Positions 45,546-56,900 of a DNA stretch of 64,000 nucleotides are shown here, piece after piece. The DNA is from Elgaria multicarinata webbii (Eukaryota; Chordata; Lepidosauria; Squamata; Anguidae), in assembly GCF_023053635.1 (NCBI RefSeq), contig NC_086178.1, positions 27,412,726 to 27,476,725 on the forward strand. Direction: 5' to 3'. The notes beneath the pieces are model-generated. The model was not told the origin of the DNA. It made no database searches and saw only the letters and a list, made by a program, of their open reading frames with translations. How positions within the stretch are numbered: the stretch's first letter is position 1; each line of letters opens with the position of its first letter. The translations under genes and the position numbers were made by a program.

Positions 45546-45879
45546 TAGAATCATAGAATAGTAGAGTTGGAAGGGGCCTAGTAGGCCACTGAGTCCAACC
45601 CCCTGCTCAATGCAGGAATCCACCTTAAAGCATCCCTGACAAATGGTTGTCCAACTGCCTCTTGAATACCTCTAGTGTGGGAGAGCCCATGACCTCCCTA
45701 GGTAATTGGTTCCATTGTCATACTGCTCTAACAGTTAGGACGTTTTTCCTGATGTCCAGCCAGAATCTGGCTTCCTGTAACTTGAGCCCATTATTCCGCG
45801 TCCTGGACACTGGGATGATCGAGAAGAGATCCTGGCCCTCCTCTGTGGGACAACATTTCAAGTATTTGAAGAGTGCTAT

Positions 45880-46544
45880 GTATGCCCTGGCCATGGGCTA
45901 GTATGGTTTTTTCAGGTTACCAAGGAAACAATTAGTCAGACTCAAGCTTTGCTTACAAGGAGACTATTTTATTAGTTGTCTCTTACAAGGAGACAACGTA
46001 CAGCGCATCAGGCATACCCCAATAAAGGTGGACCAGACTAAGAGGGCTCCTGCACAGAACCAGTTGACCAATCTGGATGCCCACCCCTGGGCACAAGAGC
46101 AATTTATAGCATAACTAGACTTGGCATCGCAGCCAAGTTAAATAAGTGATTGATTACTAGGATTAATAGCAAAGCATAGGATTCTATAGCATAAATTGAC
46201 ATTGATTGACAAACAAGGCACTTCTTGGCATCTCTTTGGCACACATAAGCGCATCTCCTTCGTATAGGTGCACTTACTAATTGGAGTGATGGGGTGTTAT
46301 GACATAGCCCCTCAACAGGGCAACTTTGGAATGTCACCTCCAGATGACATTTACCAGGCCTGGTAAATAAGGCACCTGGTACTTCCATGAGATCACTATA
46401 ACCGTACTTTGACCCATCTTTCCAATAGCCAAAGAAATGTTCCAGTCTAGTGCAGAAAAATAACAGTTTGCTAGCTTAGAAGCAGCCATTCACCCATAAA
46501 CTTTTGCAGGTAGCCATGGTTTGCAGGCCTGTAGGCCATGCCAT

Positions 46545-46580
<36 letters not shown>

Positions 46581-47483
46581 GTTTATTGCTTATTAGCCAG
46601 TCAGGCCATGTGCATACAGAAACATAATAAAATACTCCTCACGCCAGAGGTAATACCAAAACACAAAGTGTTAATAAAATAGCTAACAAGAGCAGGTTAA
46701 AACATCTTTTAACCCTGGACAATATTTGCTGACATATTATATTATATTAATAAATTTAGTCTTTTATGGCTGTCAGTGACTTTCATTTCTCCAGAGCCCG
46801 TTTCACAAACTTGACAGGAGTATCTCAGTGTTATTATATACAGATGATGCCGTTCTCCTGTCATACACCCAGGTGGGGATGCGTAGGCTTCTAAGAGCCT
46901 TAAGCTCATATTGTATGAGGGAAGCCCTTCAGGTCAATTACGAAAAAACTAAGAACTTAGTTTTTGGCAAAAGGAGGAAGAAATACAAATGGCAGCTAGA
47001 TACCTACCTATTTGATCAGGTCAATAAGTACAAATATCTAGGAGTGACATTTAAATGTTCAGGATCCTGGTCCGCGCATTTGAAAGCAACAGTTTTGACA
47101 GCTAATGCAACTGGCAATGCCACTCTGCTTTGCCGCAGGACCAGGTAGAAAGATGGTAGCCCCCTTAATAGAGCTATTCAAAAGTAAATTACTCCCCCAG
47201 ATTTTATATGGGGCACCTGCCTGGGTCCAGGCAGACATTACCTCATTGGAGTCAACGCAGCATAAATTCCTACCCACAATACTCGGGGTACCTAGATCCA
47301 GCTCCAAGGCCATTGTTCGATTAGAAACAGCTTGCCACTCGGTGGGAATGCTTGTCCAAAAATCTTCTTTTGGCTAAAGATAGTGTTCCAACTGGTCTGA
47401 CTCTTGGTTTTATCCGCATATGAAGACATGGGGAAAGAATCATGGGCAGACAAGATAAGAATATCTATCTCTGTAGGCCATAC
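45880..47483. mobile_element. Insertion of unresolved class with GTATG/CATAC ends, itself split by a LINE
   Basis: The outer ends are GTATGCCCTGGCC and an inverse reading GTATGGCCTACAG. The inner end at 46546 reads (inverse) GTATGGCATGGCC, giving an imperfect 13-bp inverted repeat for a 0.66-kb element (45880-46546). The GTGCTAT duplication flanks the whole. No coding sequence was found in the 0.66-kb part. DNA transposon or solo LTR are both possible. Confidence 0.5.
46547..47467. mobile_element. LINE fragment with (TTG)n tail and inverted 5' part
   Basis: (AAC)n at 46547-46580 followed by AGTTTATTGCTTATTAGCC is, on the minus strand, a LINE-like 3' end with a (GTT)n tail. An RT segment (about 46800-47150) is on the plus strand: LLYTDDAVLLSYTQVGMRRL, then YEKTKNLVFGKRRKKYKW and YKYLGVTFKCSGSW. 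Opposite orientation of the two parts fits 5' inversion by twin priming. CTGTAGGCCAT occurs at both edges (46529 and 47471). The RT is not CR1, L1 or L2; I cannot name its clade. Confidence 0.5.
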
Positions 47484-49568
47484 GTGCTATCATTTCGCCC
47501 CTCAATCTTCTCTTCTCCAGGCTAAACATTCCCAGGTCTTTCAGTCTCTCCTCACAGGGCTTTGTTTCCAAACACCTGATCATCTTCGTTGCCCTCCTCG
47601 GAACACGCTCCAACTTGTCTGCATTCTTCTTGAAGTGTGGTGCCCAGAACTGGACACAATACAATGAGGCCTAACCAGTGCTGAATAGAGATGAACTAGT
47701 ACCTCACACGATTTGGAAGCTATACTTCTATTAATGCGTCCCAAAATAGCATTTGCTTTTTTTTGCAGCCACATCACACTGTTGGCTCATATTCAGCTTG
47801 CGATCTACAACAATTCCAAGATCCTTCTCATTTGTAGTAATGCTGAGCCAAGTATACCCCATCTTGTAACTGTGCATTTGGTTTCTTTTTCCTAGATGTA
47901 GAACTTGGCATTTATCCCTATTAAATTTCATTCTGTTGTTTTCAGCCCAGCACTCCAGCCCATCAAGATCACTTTGAAGTTTGTTTCTGTCTTCCAGGGT
48001 ATTAGCTATCCCACCCAATTTTGTTTCATCTGAAAATCTGATAAGCATTCCCTGCACTCCCTCATCCAAATCATTAATAAAAATGTTGAAGAGCACTGGG
48101 CCCAGGACTGATCCCTGCGGTACCCCACTCGTTGCCTCTCCCCAGTTTGAGAAGGTTCCATTGATAAGTACTCTTTGAGTCCGATTCTGTAGCTAACTGT
48201 GAATCCACCTAATAGTTGTTCCATCTAGCCCACTTTTAGCTAGTTTGTTAATCAAAATATCATGGGGCACTTTGTCAAAAGCTTTGCTGAAGTCAAGATA
48301 TAGGACGTCCACAGCATTCCCACAGTCCACAAGAGAGGTTACCTGATCAAAAAATGAGATAAATGCGAGAAAAGCATGTAAGTCTCAAAACTGAAAATAT
48401 CAAGTGGAAATAAATTCTGGTTCCCGAACCTGATCCTTACAAAAAATGCCCCACACGTTACCTCCCCCCAGTTTGAGAAGGTACCATTGATAAGCACTCT
48501 TTCAGTCCGATTCTGTAGCCAACTGTGTATTCACCTAATAGTTGTTATATCTAGCCCACTTTTAGCTAGTCTGTTAATCAGGGGCACTTTGTCAAAAACA
48601 TTGCTGAAGTCAAGATATATTATGTCCACAGCATTCCCACAATCCACAAGGGAGTTTACCCGATCAAAAAATGAGATCAGATTAGTCTGACAGGATTTGT
48701 TCTTGACAAATCCATGCTGGCTTCTAGTAATCACTGCATTGTTTTCAAGGTGCTTACAGATTGACTTCTTTATAATCTGCTCCTAAATTTTCCCAGGGAT
48801 GGATGTCAGACTCACTGGTCTGTAGTTCCCAGGTTCTTCCTTTTTGCCCTTTTTGAAGATAGGGACAACGTTAGCCCTCCTCCAGCTTTCCGGCACCTCA
48901 CCCATCTTCCATGATTTTGCAAAGATAATAGACAGTGGTTCTGAGAATTCTTCTGCTAGCTCCTTCATTACTCTAGGATGCAGTTCATTGGGCCCTGGAG
49001 ATTTTAACTCATTCAAAGAAATTAGGTGTTCCTTGACCATTTGTTTATCCATCTCAAACTGCAATCCTGCCCCTTCAGCTCGTACTTTACTTTTTCCAGG
49101 GAGGTCATTGATCCACTTTTGCGAGAAGACTGAGCCAAAGAAGGAACTGAGCGCTTCGGCCTTTTCTTTGTCATCTGTTATCAATTTGCCATCCTCATTA
49201 AGCAGTTGAACCACCATATCTTTCCTCTGTCTTTTACTATTCACGTACCTGAAGAAAGCCTTTTTATTGCTTTTAGCATCCCTTGCTAGTCCCAGCTCAT
49301 TCTCAGCTTTAGCCTTCCTGACGCCATTCTGGCACTTCTGTGCTACCTGTCTGTACTCTGTAGCCTGGCCTTCATTCCACTTCCTATATGTAACCATTTT
49401 TGTTTTCAGGTCATCTCTAAGCTTTTTGTGGAGCCACATTGGTTTCTCCTGTTGTCTTCTACCTTTTTTCCTTGTTAGAATTGTTTGTAATTGTGCCTTT
49501 AAAATTTCCTTTTTTAAAAAAACTCCCCCACATCTTGGACTCCTTTTCTCATTAGGGTCACTTGCCAT
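47484..49568 (-). pseudogene. CR1 ORF2, reverse transcriptase and C-terminal region
   Basis: Blocks in order: the linker (SNKKAFFRYVNSKRQRKDMV), LISLNELKSPGPNELHPRVM, WRRANVVPIFKKGKKEEPGN and YRPVSLTSIPGKI. These are followed by the duplicated palm segment (ISFFDRVNSLVDCGNAVDI and YLDFSNVFDKVP), then LFNIFINDLDEG, the degraded catalytic box FSDETKLGG, NRMKFNRDKCQVLHLGKRN and [17 protein letters not shown]. Several stops and frame changes and one segment duplication break it. Normal function is CR1 self-replication by target-primed reverse transcription. Confidence 0.85.
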
Positions 49569-49794
49569 GGGACCTTACTTATCATAGTTCTGAGTTTATT
49601 AAAATCAGCTTTCCTAAAACCCAGAGTATGTGTATGGGTACACTCAGCTTTCACTTCCTTTAAAATCAAGAATTCGAGTATGACGTGGTCACTTTCCCCC
49701 AGAGTTCCCATAACTGCCACTTTATCCACTAAGTCATCCCTATTGTCAGTATCAAGTCAAGGATAGCCGATCCTCTAGTTCCTTCCTCCACTTT

Positions 49795-50388
49795 CTATAG
49801 GAGAAAGTTATCAACCACACATGTCAGGAATTTCTTGGAAGGGCCGCTTTTGGCAGTATTGGTCTCCCAACAGATATCAGGGTAATTGAAGTCTCCCATC
49901 ACTACTACATCAGACTTCCTTGAAACACTGGCAATTTGTTTCTCAAAAGTTTCATGCTCATTTTCTCCTTGATTAGGTGGTCGGTAGTAGACTCCAACTG
50001 TCATGTTCCTTTTATTCCTTGCCCCATTTATTTTAATCCAGATGCTCTTGATGGGGCTCGCAAGCTCATCCTCCTGTATTTCTGCGCAGGGATAAGTATT
50101 TTTAACATATAGTGCAACTCTGCCTCCCTGTCTATTTCCTCTGTTCTTTTTGAACAAGTTATATCCTTCAGTTGCTATATTCCAGTCATGGGAGTCATCC
50201 CACCAAGTTTCAGTTATACCTATCAAGTCGTATTTGCCTTCATGTATTAAGAGTTCAAGTTCGTTCTGTTTGTTTCCCATACGCTGAGCATTAGTATAGA
50301 GACATCGAAGACCATGTGCTTTGTAGTCTGGCTTCATTCCTACATTGTTGTGGACACTATTGGAGCTGTTCTCTATGTTATGGTGCAT
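49795..50388 (-). pseudogene. CR1 ORF2, endonuclease domain
   Basis: APE-type endonuclease with [55 protein letters not shown] and [14 protein letters not shown]. The frame stops before the histidine-containing C-terminal motif of the domain. Confidence 0.88.
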
Positions 50389-50594
50389 GGGCCTTCATCC
50401 ATTGTCGCCTTGAAGTTTACATCTCCCTTCTCCTTAGGATTCAGTTTAAAGCCCTCCTGATGAAGTTCTTAGCCTAGCAGATCTTTCCAGCATGTTCTAT
50501 GAGTTGATGGAGGTACAGTAATGTCCTTATAGATATTAGCATAATTAATAAATGATTCCCAGATACCATAAAAATTATCAATATATGTCTCAGA

Positions 50595-50917
50595 TAGGGT
50601 GACCATATGAAAAGGAGGACAGGGCTCCTGTATCTTTAACAGTTGCATAGAAAAGGGAATTTCAGCAGGTGTCATTTGTATATATCGAGAACCTGATGAA
50701 ATTTCCTGTTCATCACAGCAATTAAAGCTGCAGGTGCCTTGCCCTCTTTTAAATCTGGTCACTCTAGTATAGCTCCTGCAGCTTTAACTGTGGTGATGAA
50801 AAGGGAATTTCACCAGGTTCCCCATATATACAAATGACAACTGCCGAAATTCCATTTTCTATGCAACTGTTAAAGATACAGGAGCCCTGTCCTCCTTTTC
50901 ATATGGTCACCCTAGTC
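50595..50917. mobile_element. hAT MITE, TAGGGTGACC family, copy 2
   Basis: It starts TAGGGTGACCATATGAAAAG and ends CTTTTCATATGGTCACCCTA. It is flanked by a perfect 8-bp GTCTCAGA duplication (50587-50594 and 50918-50925). Confidence 0.95.
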
Positions 50918-50925
50918 TCAGAGCT

Positions 50926-51869
50926 AATAGAGCTATTTGGGGGTGGGGGTAGAAGTCAATTTTTGTTGAGTAATCTTTTCAGCTGCTTTGAAAACATTTC
51001 TCCAGAACTGGTTTACTGAGGCACAAAGCCACCACATCTCATTGGAATTTTTGAGGAGCTAAGACTGATTTCAAACTTATGGGACAGCAGATGCTGAAGA
51101 AATGTTGCATGTAGAAAACATAGCAATATTTGGGGCATATGAGCTTCTTTGCCATCTCAGAAGCTCAGCAAGTGGAGCAGCAGCCTTTTCAGAGCTGGGT
51201 AAGAAACCTTTTCAAAACTTAAGACTTTTTCAAATTGTTAAGACTAAATTATCTAATAACAAAAAATAGTAAGAAACACCGCCTCCTCTTAAACTATTAA
51301 GATCTTGGAATCTTATGACTTCCGTATTGCTACTGACCTATTTCTTTAGCCTAAATGCTTATATTTTGATGTTATGGTTTATTGAGAATATATAGATTAT
51401 TTAATAAAAATGGGGAAATGGATCTAAAGGATTTCGTCTTATTAATTCTTGTTACTTCAAATCCCAAACTGCACCCAACCTGTGGCAATTTATGATGTAC
51501 TCTTTGTCTGAAGTGACTAAATCAGTATAGATAAATCACTGGCAGCGGAGGTCTTTCTAAACACTGGAGCAATACCTTGAGAACACTCAGCAGAGGTAAA
51601 ATCCATGACATTGCATTAACTGCATTTGGTCTCATCCATCCCATATTACTTTTTTCTCTCTCTTCTTCCTTTCTGTTGTCTCCTGCTCTGTTGAAAGTTA
51701 GATTGCAAGCTCTTGTATTTGTTTGTTACATGTGTATACCACCTTTTCTTCCAAGGAGCCTGTAATTATTTGGTTTCAGAAGAATGGCTTCTTTCACACA
51801 AGTGAACATGATTCATATTGGTATCTTCAAATCTGTTTAGTGTGAATTCTGGCTGGATCAGGCCCCAGG
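50926..51869. other. Gene-free sequence
   Basis: Nothing recognisable. Open frames are short and featureless. Confidence 0.4.
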
Positions 51870-52320
51870 TTTAAGACAGAGCCCAAGGTGGCATACATGA
51901 TTCTCCTCCTCTCCCTTTTATCCTCACAACAACCCTCTTAGGTAAGTTTAGGATGAGAGTCAAGGCCTATTCAGAAGACACCTTAAACCCTGCTGGTTAA
52001 GGCTGTTGGTTAAGCAGCAGGGTTGAAGGTGTCTTGTGCAATGCATTTTGCTAAACCCTGCTCACTCACTAACTGCAATCAGACTATCTGCAGCAGGGTT
52101 AGCGGCTCTAACCATGGCTTAAAGTGTTGCGTTCGACGGCACAGCTTGTGGTTAGTGCTAACCCCACAGAACCACAATTTCTCTAACCACAGATCCTGAA
52201 GTGTCATCTGAACAGGCCCTCAGTGACTGGCCCAAAGTCACCTGGTGAACTTCATGACTAAGTACGAACTTAAAACCAAGACCCCCTAGTCCAACACTCT
52301 AACCATTACACCACACTGGC
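51870..52320 (-). mobile_element. MIR-type CORE-SINE, split by a MITE
   Basis: On the minus strand GCCAGTGTGGTGTAATGGTT (tRNA-like A box) is followed by a degraded B-box region, AGTCATGAAGTTCACCAGGT, GGGCCAGTCACTG and, after the insertion, GAGGGTTGTTGTGAGGATAA and GCCACCTTGGGC. This is the usual MIR order. A shorter copy lies at 55755-55905. Confidence 0.8.
51963..52219. mobile_element. MITE with GGCCTGTTCAGATGACAC ends and 3-bp duplication
   Basis: Left end AGGCCTATTCAGAAGACACC; right end, inverted, GGGCCTGTTCAGATGACACT. TCA is duplicated at the edges (51960-51962, 52220-52222), and removing the element restores the MIR phrase GAGAGTCAGTGACTGG. A 3-bp duplication points to the PIF/Harbinger group. 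Confidence 0.8.
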
Positions 52321-53365
52321 AGGTATCACCTGCTTTTTCTTATGTTGCTCTGGAGGTGCCATGAACATTGATGGCACTGAATTAACATCACATAAATGCT
52401 TTTTTTTTACCTCTTGTGAGTGGGGACAGAGGAGGCACAGATGGAGCAGGTGGGACCCTCATCAGCCTGGTGGCTGGAGACACTCCCCTGAGAAAGGCTG
52501 GGGAGTTAGTTAGCTGTTACATTGGGCACATGCACAAGAAAAGAGAGATAACTTTTCAAGCAGTCAAACCATTGTGGTGCGATACACAGAACCTTATTAG
52601 TTTCAAACATATGGCACTTTAAATTTTCACCTTACTTTCTCACTGGCACTTTCATTAAACTTCCTGAGAATAATGAATAAAAGGGTACATCAATCCAATG
52701 ACGAAAGAGAGAGCAAGTACTTAACATCTGCGTTTTTCAACTAAATCTGGGTTTTCAGTGTTTCCTCAGTCTTGCCATAAAGATTTTCCAGCAAACGATG
52801 TCACTTTTCGCAGGTGCCATCAGTCAGCCAAAAGATTGTGATGTTTTAACTCTTACAGAGATGGCTGGTACTTAACTTCTTCAGGAAAAGTACACAATTG
52901 CTTTGATGCTGAATGTATCCATGTACACCAAGGTTTATTCTGTCTTAAAAACAGGTGAAAGGGGAAATAAAATTATAAGACCCATTAAACTTAGTTATTT
53001 GACTTGCTTTCAAGCAAATTTCTATAGGTTTGAGGAGCACACTAAGGCAAAGTATTTTGGTGCAGCTTGATTGTAAGCGCCATCCGGCAAGTGTTTTACT
53101 GCACACTCGTTACTGGGCACTTCCGAATTACTCAAAAAACCTCATTAAGTCCTGTTGCTGCTCTCTCCTGCCGGGCTGAATGGGGCTAATTACTTCCTTT
53201 CTGTTTTCAGAAAGCCACGTGGGAGCAGCAAAAGAAGAAGTGACGGAGCCGCACATTTGACTAGATGTGATGGAGCTTTTTGAAATGACAATTAAGACCC
53301 ATTAGCTTTTACAATCAGCCTGCTCCTGGTAGACAGGGAAATGGTTAGAACTGTTGATCAGGACT
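52321..53365. other. Gene-free sequence
   Basis: Nothing recognisable. Confidence 0.4.
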
Positions 53366-53369
53366 AGGG

Positions 53370-53685
53370 TGACCATATGAAAAGGAGGACAGGGCTCCTG
53401 AATCTTTAACGGTTGTATTGAAAAGGAAATTTCAGCAGGTGCCATTTGTATATATGGAGAACCTGGTGAAATTTCCTCTTCATCACAACAGTTAAAGCTG
53501 CAGGTGTCCTGCCATCTTTTAAATCTGGTCACTCTGGCATAGCTCCTGCACCTTTATCGGTTGTGATGAAGAGAGAATTTCAGCAGGTTCTTCATATATA
53601 CAAATGACACCTGCTGAAATTCCCTTTTCAATACAACTTCTAAAGATACAGGAGCCCTGTCCTCCTTTTCATATGGTCACCCTAA
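53370..53685. mobile_element. hAT MITE, TAGGGTGACC family, copy 3
   Basis: TAGGGTGACCATATGAAAAG to CTTTTCATATGGTCACCCTA, flanked by a perfect 8-bp ATCAGGAC duplication. The right-hand copy begins directly after the CCCTA terminus. Confidence 0.95.
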
Positions 53686-53768
53686 TCAGGACAGCTGCCA
53701 GAATTCTGGGACTCTTCTTGGGGGAGCACAGCTAAGGGGACTATGATGAGCACCTACACTTCAAAATG

Positions 53769-53800
53769 TACAACAACAACAACAACAACAACAACAACAC
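53769..53800. repeat. (CAA)n microsatellite
   Basis: About ten ACA/CAA units. Confidence 0.85.
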
Positions 53801-53816
53801 TCTTGGGCTGCAGGCA

Positions 53817-53966
53817 GTGGAGGCTGGTAGCTCCGATGTCAGTGGGGTTGTAAATCCACTCCAGGTTTTATCAGAACTCTAAAGGCACTATCCAAGATGC
53901 AGAGTTCTGACTGAAACCCAGAGTGGATTCTCCTCCCCACTAATACCTGAGCCACCAGCCTCCACT
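53817..53966. mobile_element. MITE with CAGTGGAGGCTGGTAGCTC ends
   Basis: Left CAGTGGAGGCTGGTAGCTC and right GAGCCACCAGCCTCCACTG form a 19-bp inverted repeat with one mismatch, 150 bp overall. It has the same interior as 9016-9145. Confidence 0.85.
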
Positions 53967-54789
53967 GGGTGCTGGTTACCCATGTATCAAGATGCTCTTA
54001 AAAGTACAGAGTAGGGCTGGAAGGAGACGTTCAAGGAAGTGCGGGGGAAGTTTCTTCCCGTTTGTGGGGGAATTCCTGGGGACAGTGGATGGGATGGCAG
54101 ATCTCCTTTTCAGGGAACAAACACACTTTCACTCGAAGAGACAGTGGAGTTTGGATGGGCCTGGACATAAACTGCAGTTGTGAACAATAAGAGGCCCAAG
54201 CAGTAGAGGCTCCCTTTCATCACACATGCCGATGGCATTTAACGAATAATGACCTATGCTCAGCAGCTTCCAAAGTACAGGCTCTGGAACCAGATCCAAC
54301 TCCTTTCTCAGGACTCTACTGAAAATAGGTTTGTGGCACAGATAATCAGGTTTATCTGTGCTGCACTGCAGAGGAAATGACATAGTTGGGTATGGAAAGC
54401 TCTTGAGATACAGCAAACGCTTTGCACCAATAGGTAGAAGAGCTCACCACAATCTAAGATTCCCCCACTGCCATCATAAAGTGCTGAAATTACCCATCAT
54501 CCCTTGCTAATCAAAAAGTCCTGATGCTTTGACCCTGTGAGCCCTGCCTCTACTGCAGTTGTGCTGACAGGCCTGCAAAAGACATATAAAGTCACATGGC
54601 AAGAGTGTTTCTGACCACCGCTGCCGCTCTACTCCAGCAGCACCCCAGATTTTCCCTCCTCTGAATGGTCCCGATCCTCCAAATTTCCAAGGGTTTATTT
54701 GTGCCACCCCCATTTTGATGCACCAAGGATTTCCCCTCCTCTGAATGTCATTGCACAGAGTTTTGAAGGTGGATCAGATACCTCATGAC
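53967..54789. other. Gene-free sequence
   Basis: Nothing recognisable. Confidence 0.4.
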
Positions 54790-55110
54790 CAGGGCGGGGC
54801 AGGGGGGCCAGTTGGCATGGGCCTATGATTTTGAGGGGACCTACTCCAAGTCCCTCTGGGCAAAGTGGCTTGATTTTTCTGTTGTTGTTGTTGATGAATT
54901 TGGCCGAAGAAAAGCACATAAGCATTTCTGAATGTGAAGAAGTGATGTCTTATATACATCTTGAATAAAAGCGCTTTCCATTACCTTTTTTAGAAATCAT
55001 TCTAGTTCATATGTATTTAGAACTGATTAAAAAATACTTAATGAGCAGTTTGAAATGGGGCCTACATTTCCTACCTGGCCCGGGCCTATTACCAGCTTTG
55101 CCCGGCCCTG
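54790..55110. mobile_element. hAT MITE with CAGGGC..GCCCTG ends
   Basis: Termini CAGGGCGGGGCA and (inverted) CAGGGCCGGGCA are flanked by a perfect 8-bp CTCATGAC duplication (54782-54789 and 55111-55118). The CAGGG start is usual for Charlie/Tip100-type hAT elements. Confidence 0.9.
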
Positions 55111-55202
55111 CTCATGACTAGAGGAGGTTGTGTATCAAGTTTGGCTTGTTCTAAACTTCAGTCTGTATCACCAGGATGCCAGTGCACCTTGGAGCAGACC
55201 TT

Positions 55203-55263
55203 GTGAACCACCCAGAGAGCTTCAGCTATTGGGCGGTATAAAAATGCAATAAATAAATAAAAA
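55203..55263 (+). mobile_element. L2 3' tail
   Basis: GTGAACCACCCAGAGAGCTT, then TTGGGCGGTATAAAAATGCA and AATAAATAAATAA. Confidence 0.85.
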
Positions 55264-55735
55264 GTAAATAATTACTTTGAAACCGCAGATACAGAGCTTT
55301 CAGTAAAGCTTTGCTTTCTAAAAGGGCGGATCTTTGAAGGACTGGCACCTGTACTTTTGACCTCAGGAATCACTATTTTATAAAACAGTTTAACAGGAAA
55401 GATATATCTTTGCTAACATTTGTGCTTTCTCTAGCAATCATGGATGCCAAAGAGATATAGTATTTGGGGTGGGGGTGGGGAAACTTTTATTTTCATACCA
55501 TCCTGCTAGGCTGAAAAGAGATTACAACATGTTTACAACTAAAAGAGCAGTCCTAGCTGAAGTGAATGGGATCTATTTCCAGGCATTTGTTCACAGAATT
55601 GCAAGCTAAAGAAAAGAAGTGGTAAGCCTTTCTACTGACAATCACCTTGCAGGGTTGGACACTGATGGAAGAGAGAAACTAGGCTAGTGGGGTTTTTTCA
55701 ACCTATGAAAGCCCATAACAAAATAAAGTCCCTTT
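55264..55735. other. Gene-free sequence
   Basis: Nothing recognisable. Confidence 0.4.
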
Positions 55736-55905
55736 TATTATTTATCATTACATTTATATCCTGCCTTATTTTCCTGTTGCAAGGAAGCCAAAGCAACTCA
55801 CGTGGTCTTCCTCCTCTTCATTTTATTCTCACAATAACCCTGTGAGGTAGGTTAGGCTGAGAGTCAGTGATTGGCCCAAAGTGATCCAGCGAACCACGAC
55901 ATCAC
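55736..55905 (-). mobile_element. MIR-like SINE 3' part
   Basis: TTATATCCTGCCTTATTTTC, then AATAACCCTGTGAGGTAGGT, TTAGGCTGAGAGTCAGTGAT and TGGCCCAAAGTGATCCAGCG. It matches the CORE and tail half of the MIR at 51.9-52.3 kb; the tRNA head is missing. Confidence 0.7.
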
Positions 55906-56039
55906 AGTTTTTAAGGTGCCACGGTTCTTTTTATATCATCTTATGACTCAAATACTATGCCCTACGCATACTCCGTTACAAAAACTATGTCAACACTCAG
56001 GCCAGTGCCTAAGACTTCATTTAGAAAAGATATTACCCC

Positions 56040-56900
56040 ACAGAGTGCTGTCGTAGGTTAGAGAGATAAGGAGCAGCGGCGACGGCGTTTTTATTTTATT
56101 TTTTCCTTGGGCTTTTGCATTTCTAACCTTCCTGCGATGCCCAGAACGTCTAACAGTTACTGTCCTGTTATTTCCTTTCATCCATGCGGGAAAAGATCTA
56201 AGGCATAACTGAACCTTACTGCTCCGAAAACGAAACCAGAGAGGGGGAAGAGGCAGAAAGATCTTGTTTTAGATCATTCTGGATCTCGAAGAAAACACAC
56301 ATGACATCACACAAAATTCTGTTCTATCTCCTACACACCCCAATCCATATGCTCTCGCCTAGCCCCCATCGAAACAACCTCCTCTCACGAGTTCTGCTCG
56401 CTTATCTGAGCCCAGGAAACTTCCGCTCTCTTCTCCGGCTCTCTCTCGTTCCAGCGATTCACCCAGAAGTCCAGACTCCGAGGACATCAGCCACCCCTTT
56501 CCAAGAGGCTGGAAATAAAAGCATCCCGGCGGAGGAATTACCCACTTTAAAAAGAAGCTCCTAGATCGGCAGATTCGCCGCAGACCGGATTTCCTGGCCG
56601 GTGTGCGTGTTTAATATATATTAATAAATTAGTTTATTTCTTGCCGCCATGATTTTCTCTCTGCGATCCTAGTATAGACGCTTATCTCTACAGTAAGTCT
56701 AATTGAACTCAATGGGACTTACGGGGAGGGGAGACGTAAGGTTGTGGTGTCGGGAGTGAGGCCGGTGACAGCGGTCTACATGTAGCCATCCAGGATTTGA
56801 TTCTCCTCTATCCTTTCCTATCTCCAAGTAAGAAAGGCAAAGGTTTGCTCTCTTTTCCAATACTGGGTTATTTGTGGGGGGAGGGGAATAGGGTAAAAGC
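56040..56900. other. GC-richer segment with CpG sites, possible promoter region
   Basis: AGCAGCGGCGACGGCG near 56073, CCCGGCGG and GCCGCAGACCGGATTTCCTG near 56525-56600, and GCCGCCATG near 56643 stand out in AT-rich surroundings. A 5' exon or promoter of ARL14 (5 kb downstream) is conceivable. No exon can be shown. Confidence 0.25.

Larger units (their letters stand above)
45547..50390 (-). mobile_element. Near full-length CR1 LINE carrying a nested insertion
   Basis: The 3' end is at 45547-45872 (AGAATCATAGAATAGTAGAG on the plus strand). The element is broken by an insertion at 45880-47483 and continues from 47484 to the endonuclease at 50388. The 7-bp word GTGCTAT is present on both sides of the insertion (45873-45879 and 47484-47490). 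Internal segment 48156-48355 is repeated, with about 10 percent difference by eye, at 48477-48679. Confidence 0.9.

Noticed and set aside
45880-46546. Calling the 0.66-kb insertion a solo LTR
   Set aside because: It has a plausible AATAAA on the minus strand, but the ends are GTATG/CATAC rather than TG/CA at the duplication boundary, and the duplication is 7 bp. Left unresolved.
46828-47377. Host gene coding for an RT-like protein
   Set aside because: The peptide is a LINE RT fragment enclosed by insertion-site duplications and ended by stops.
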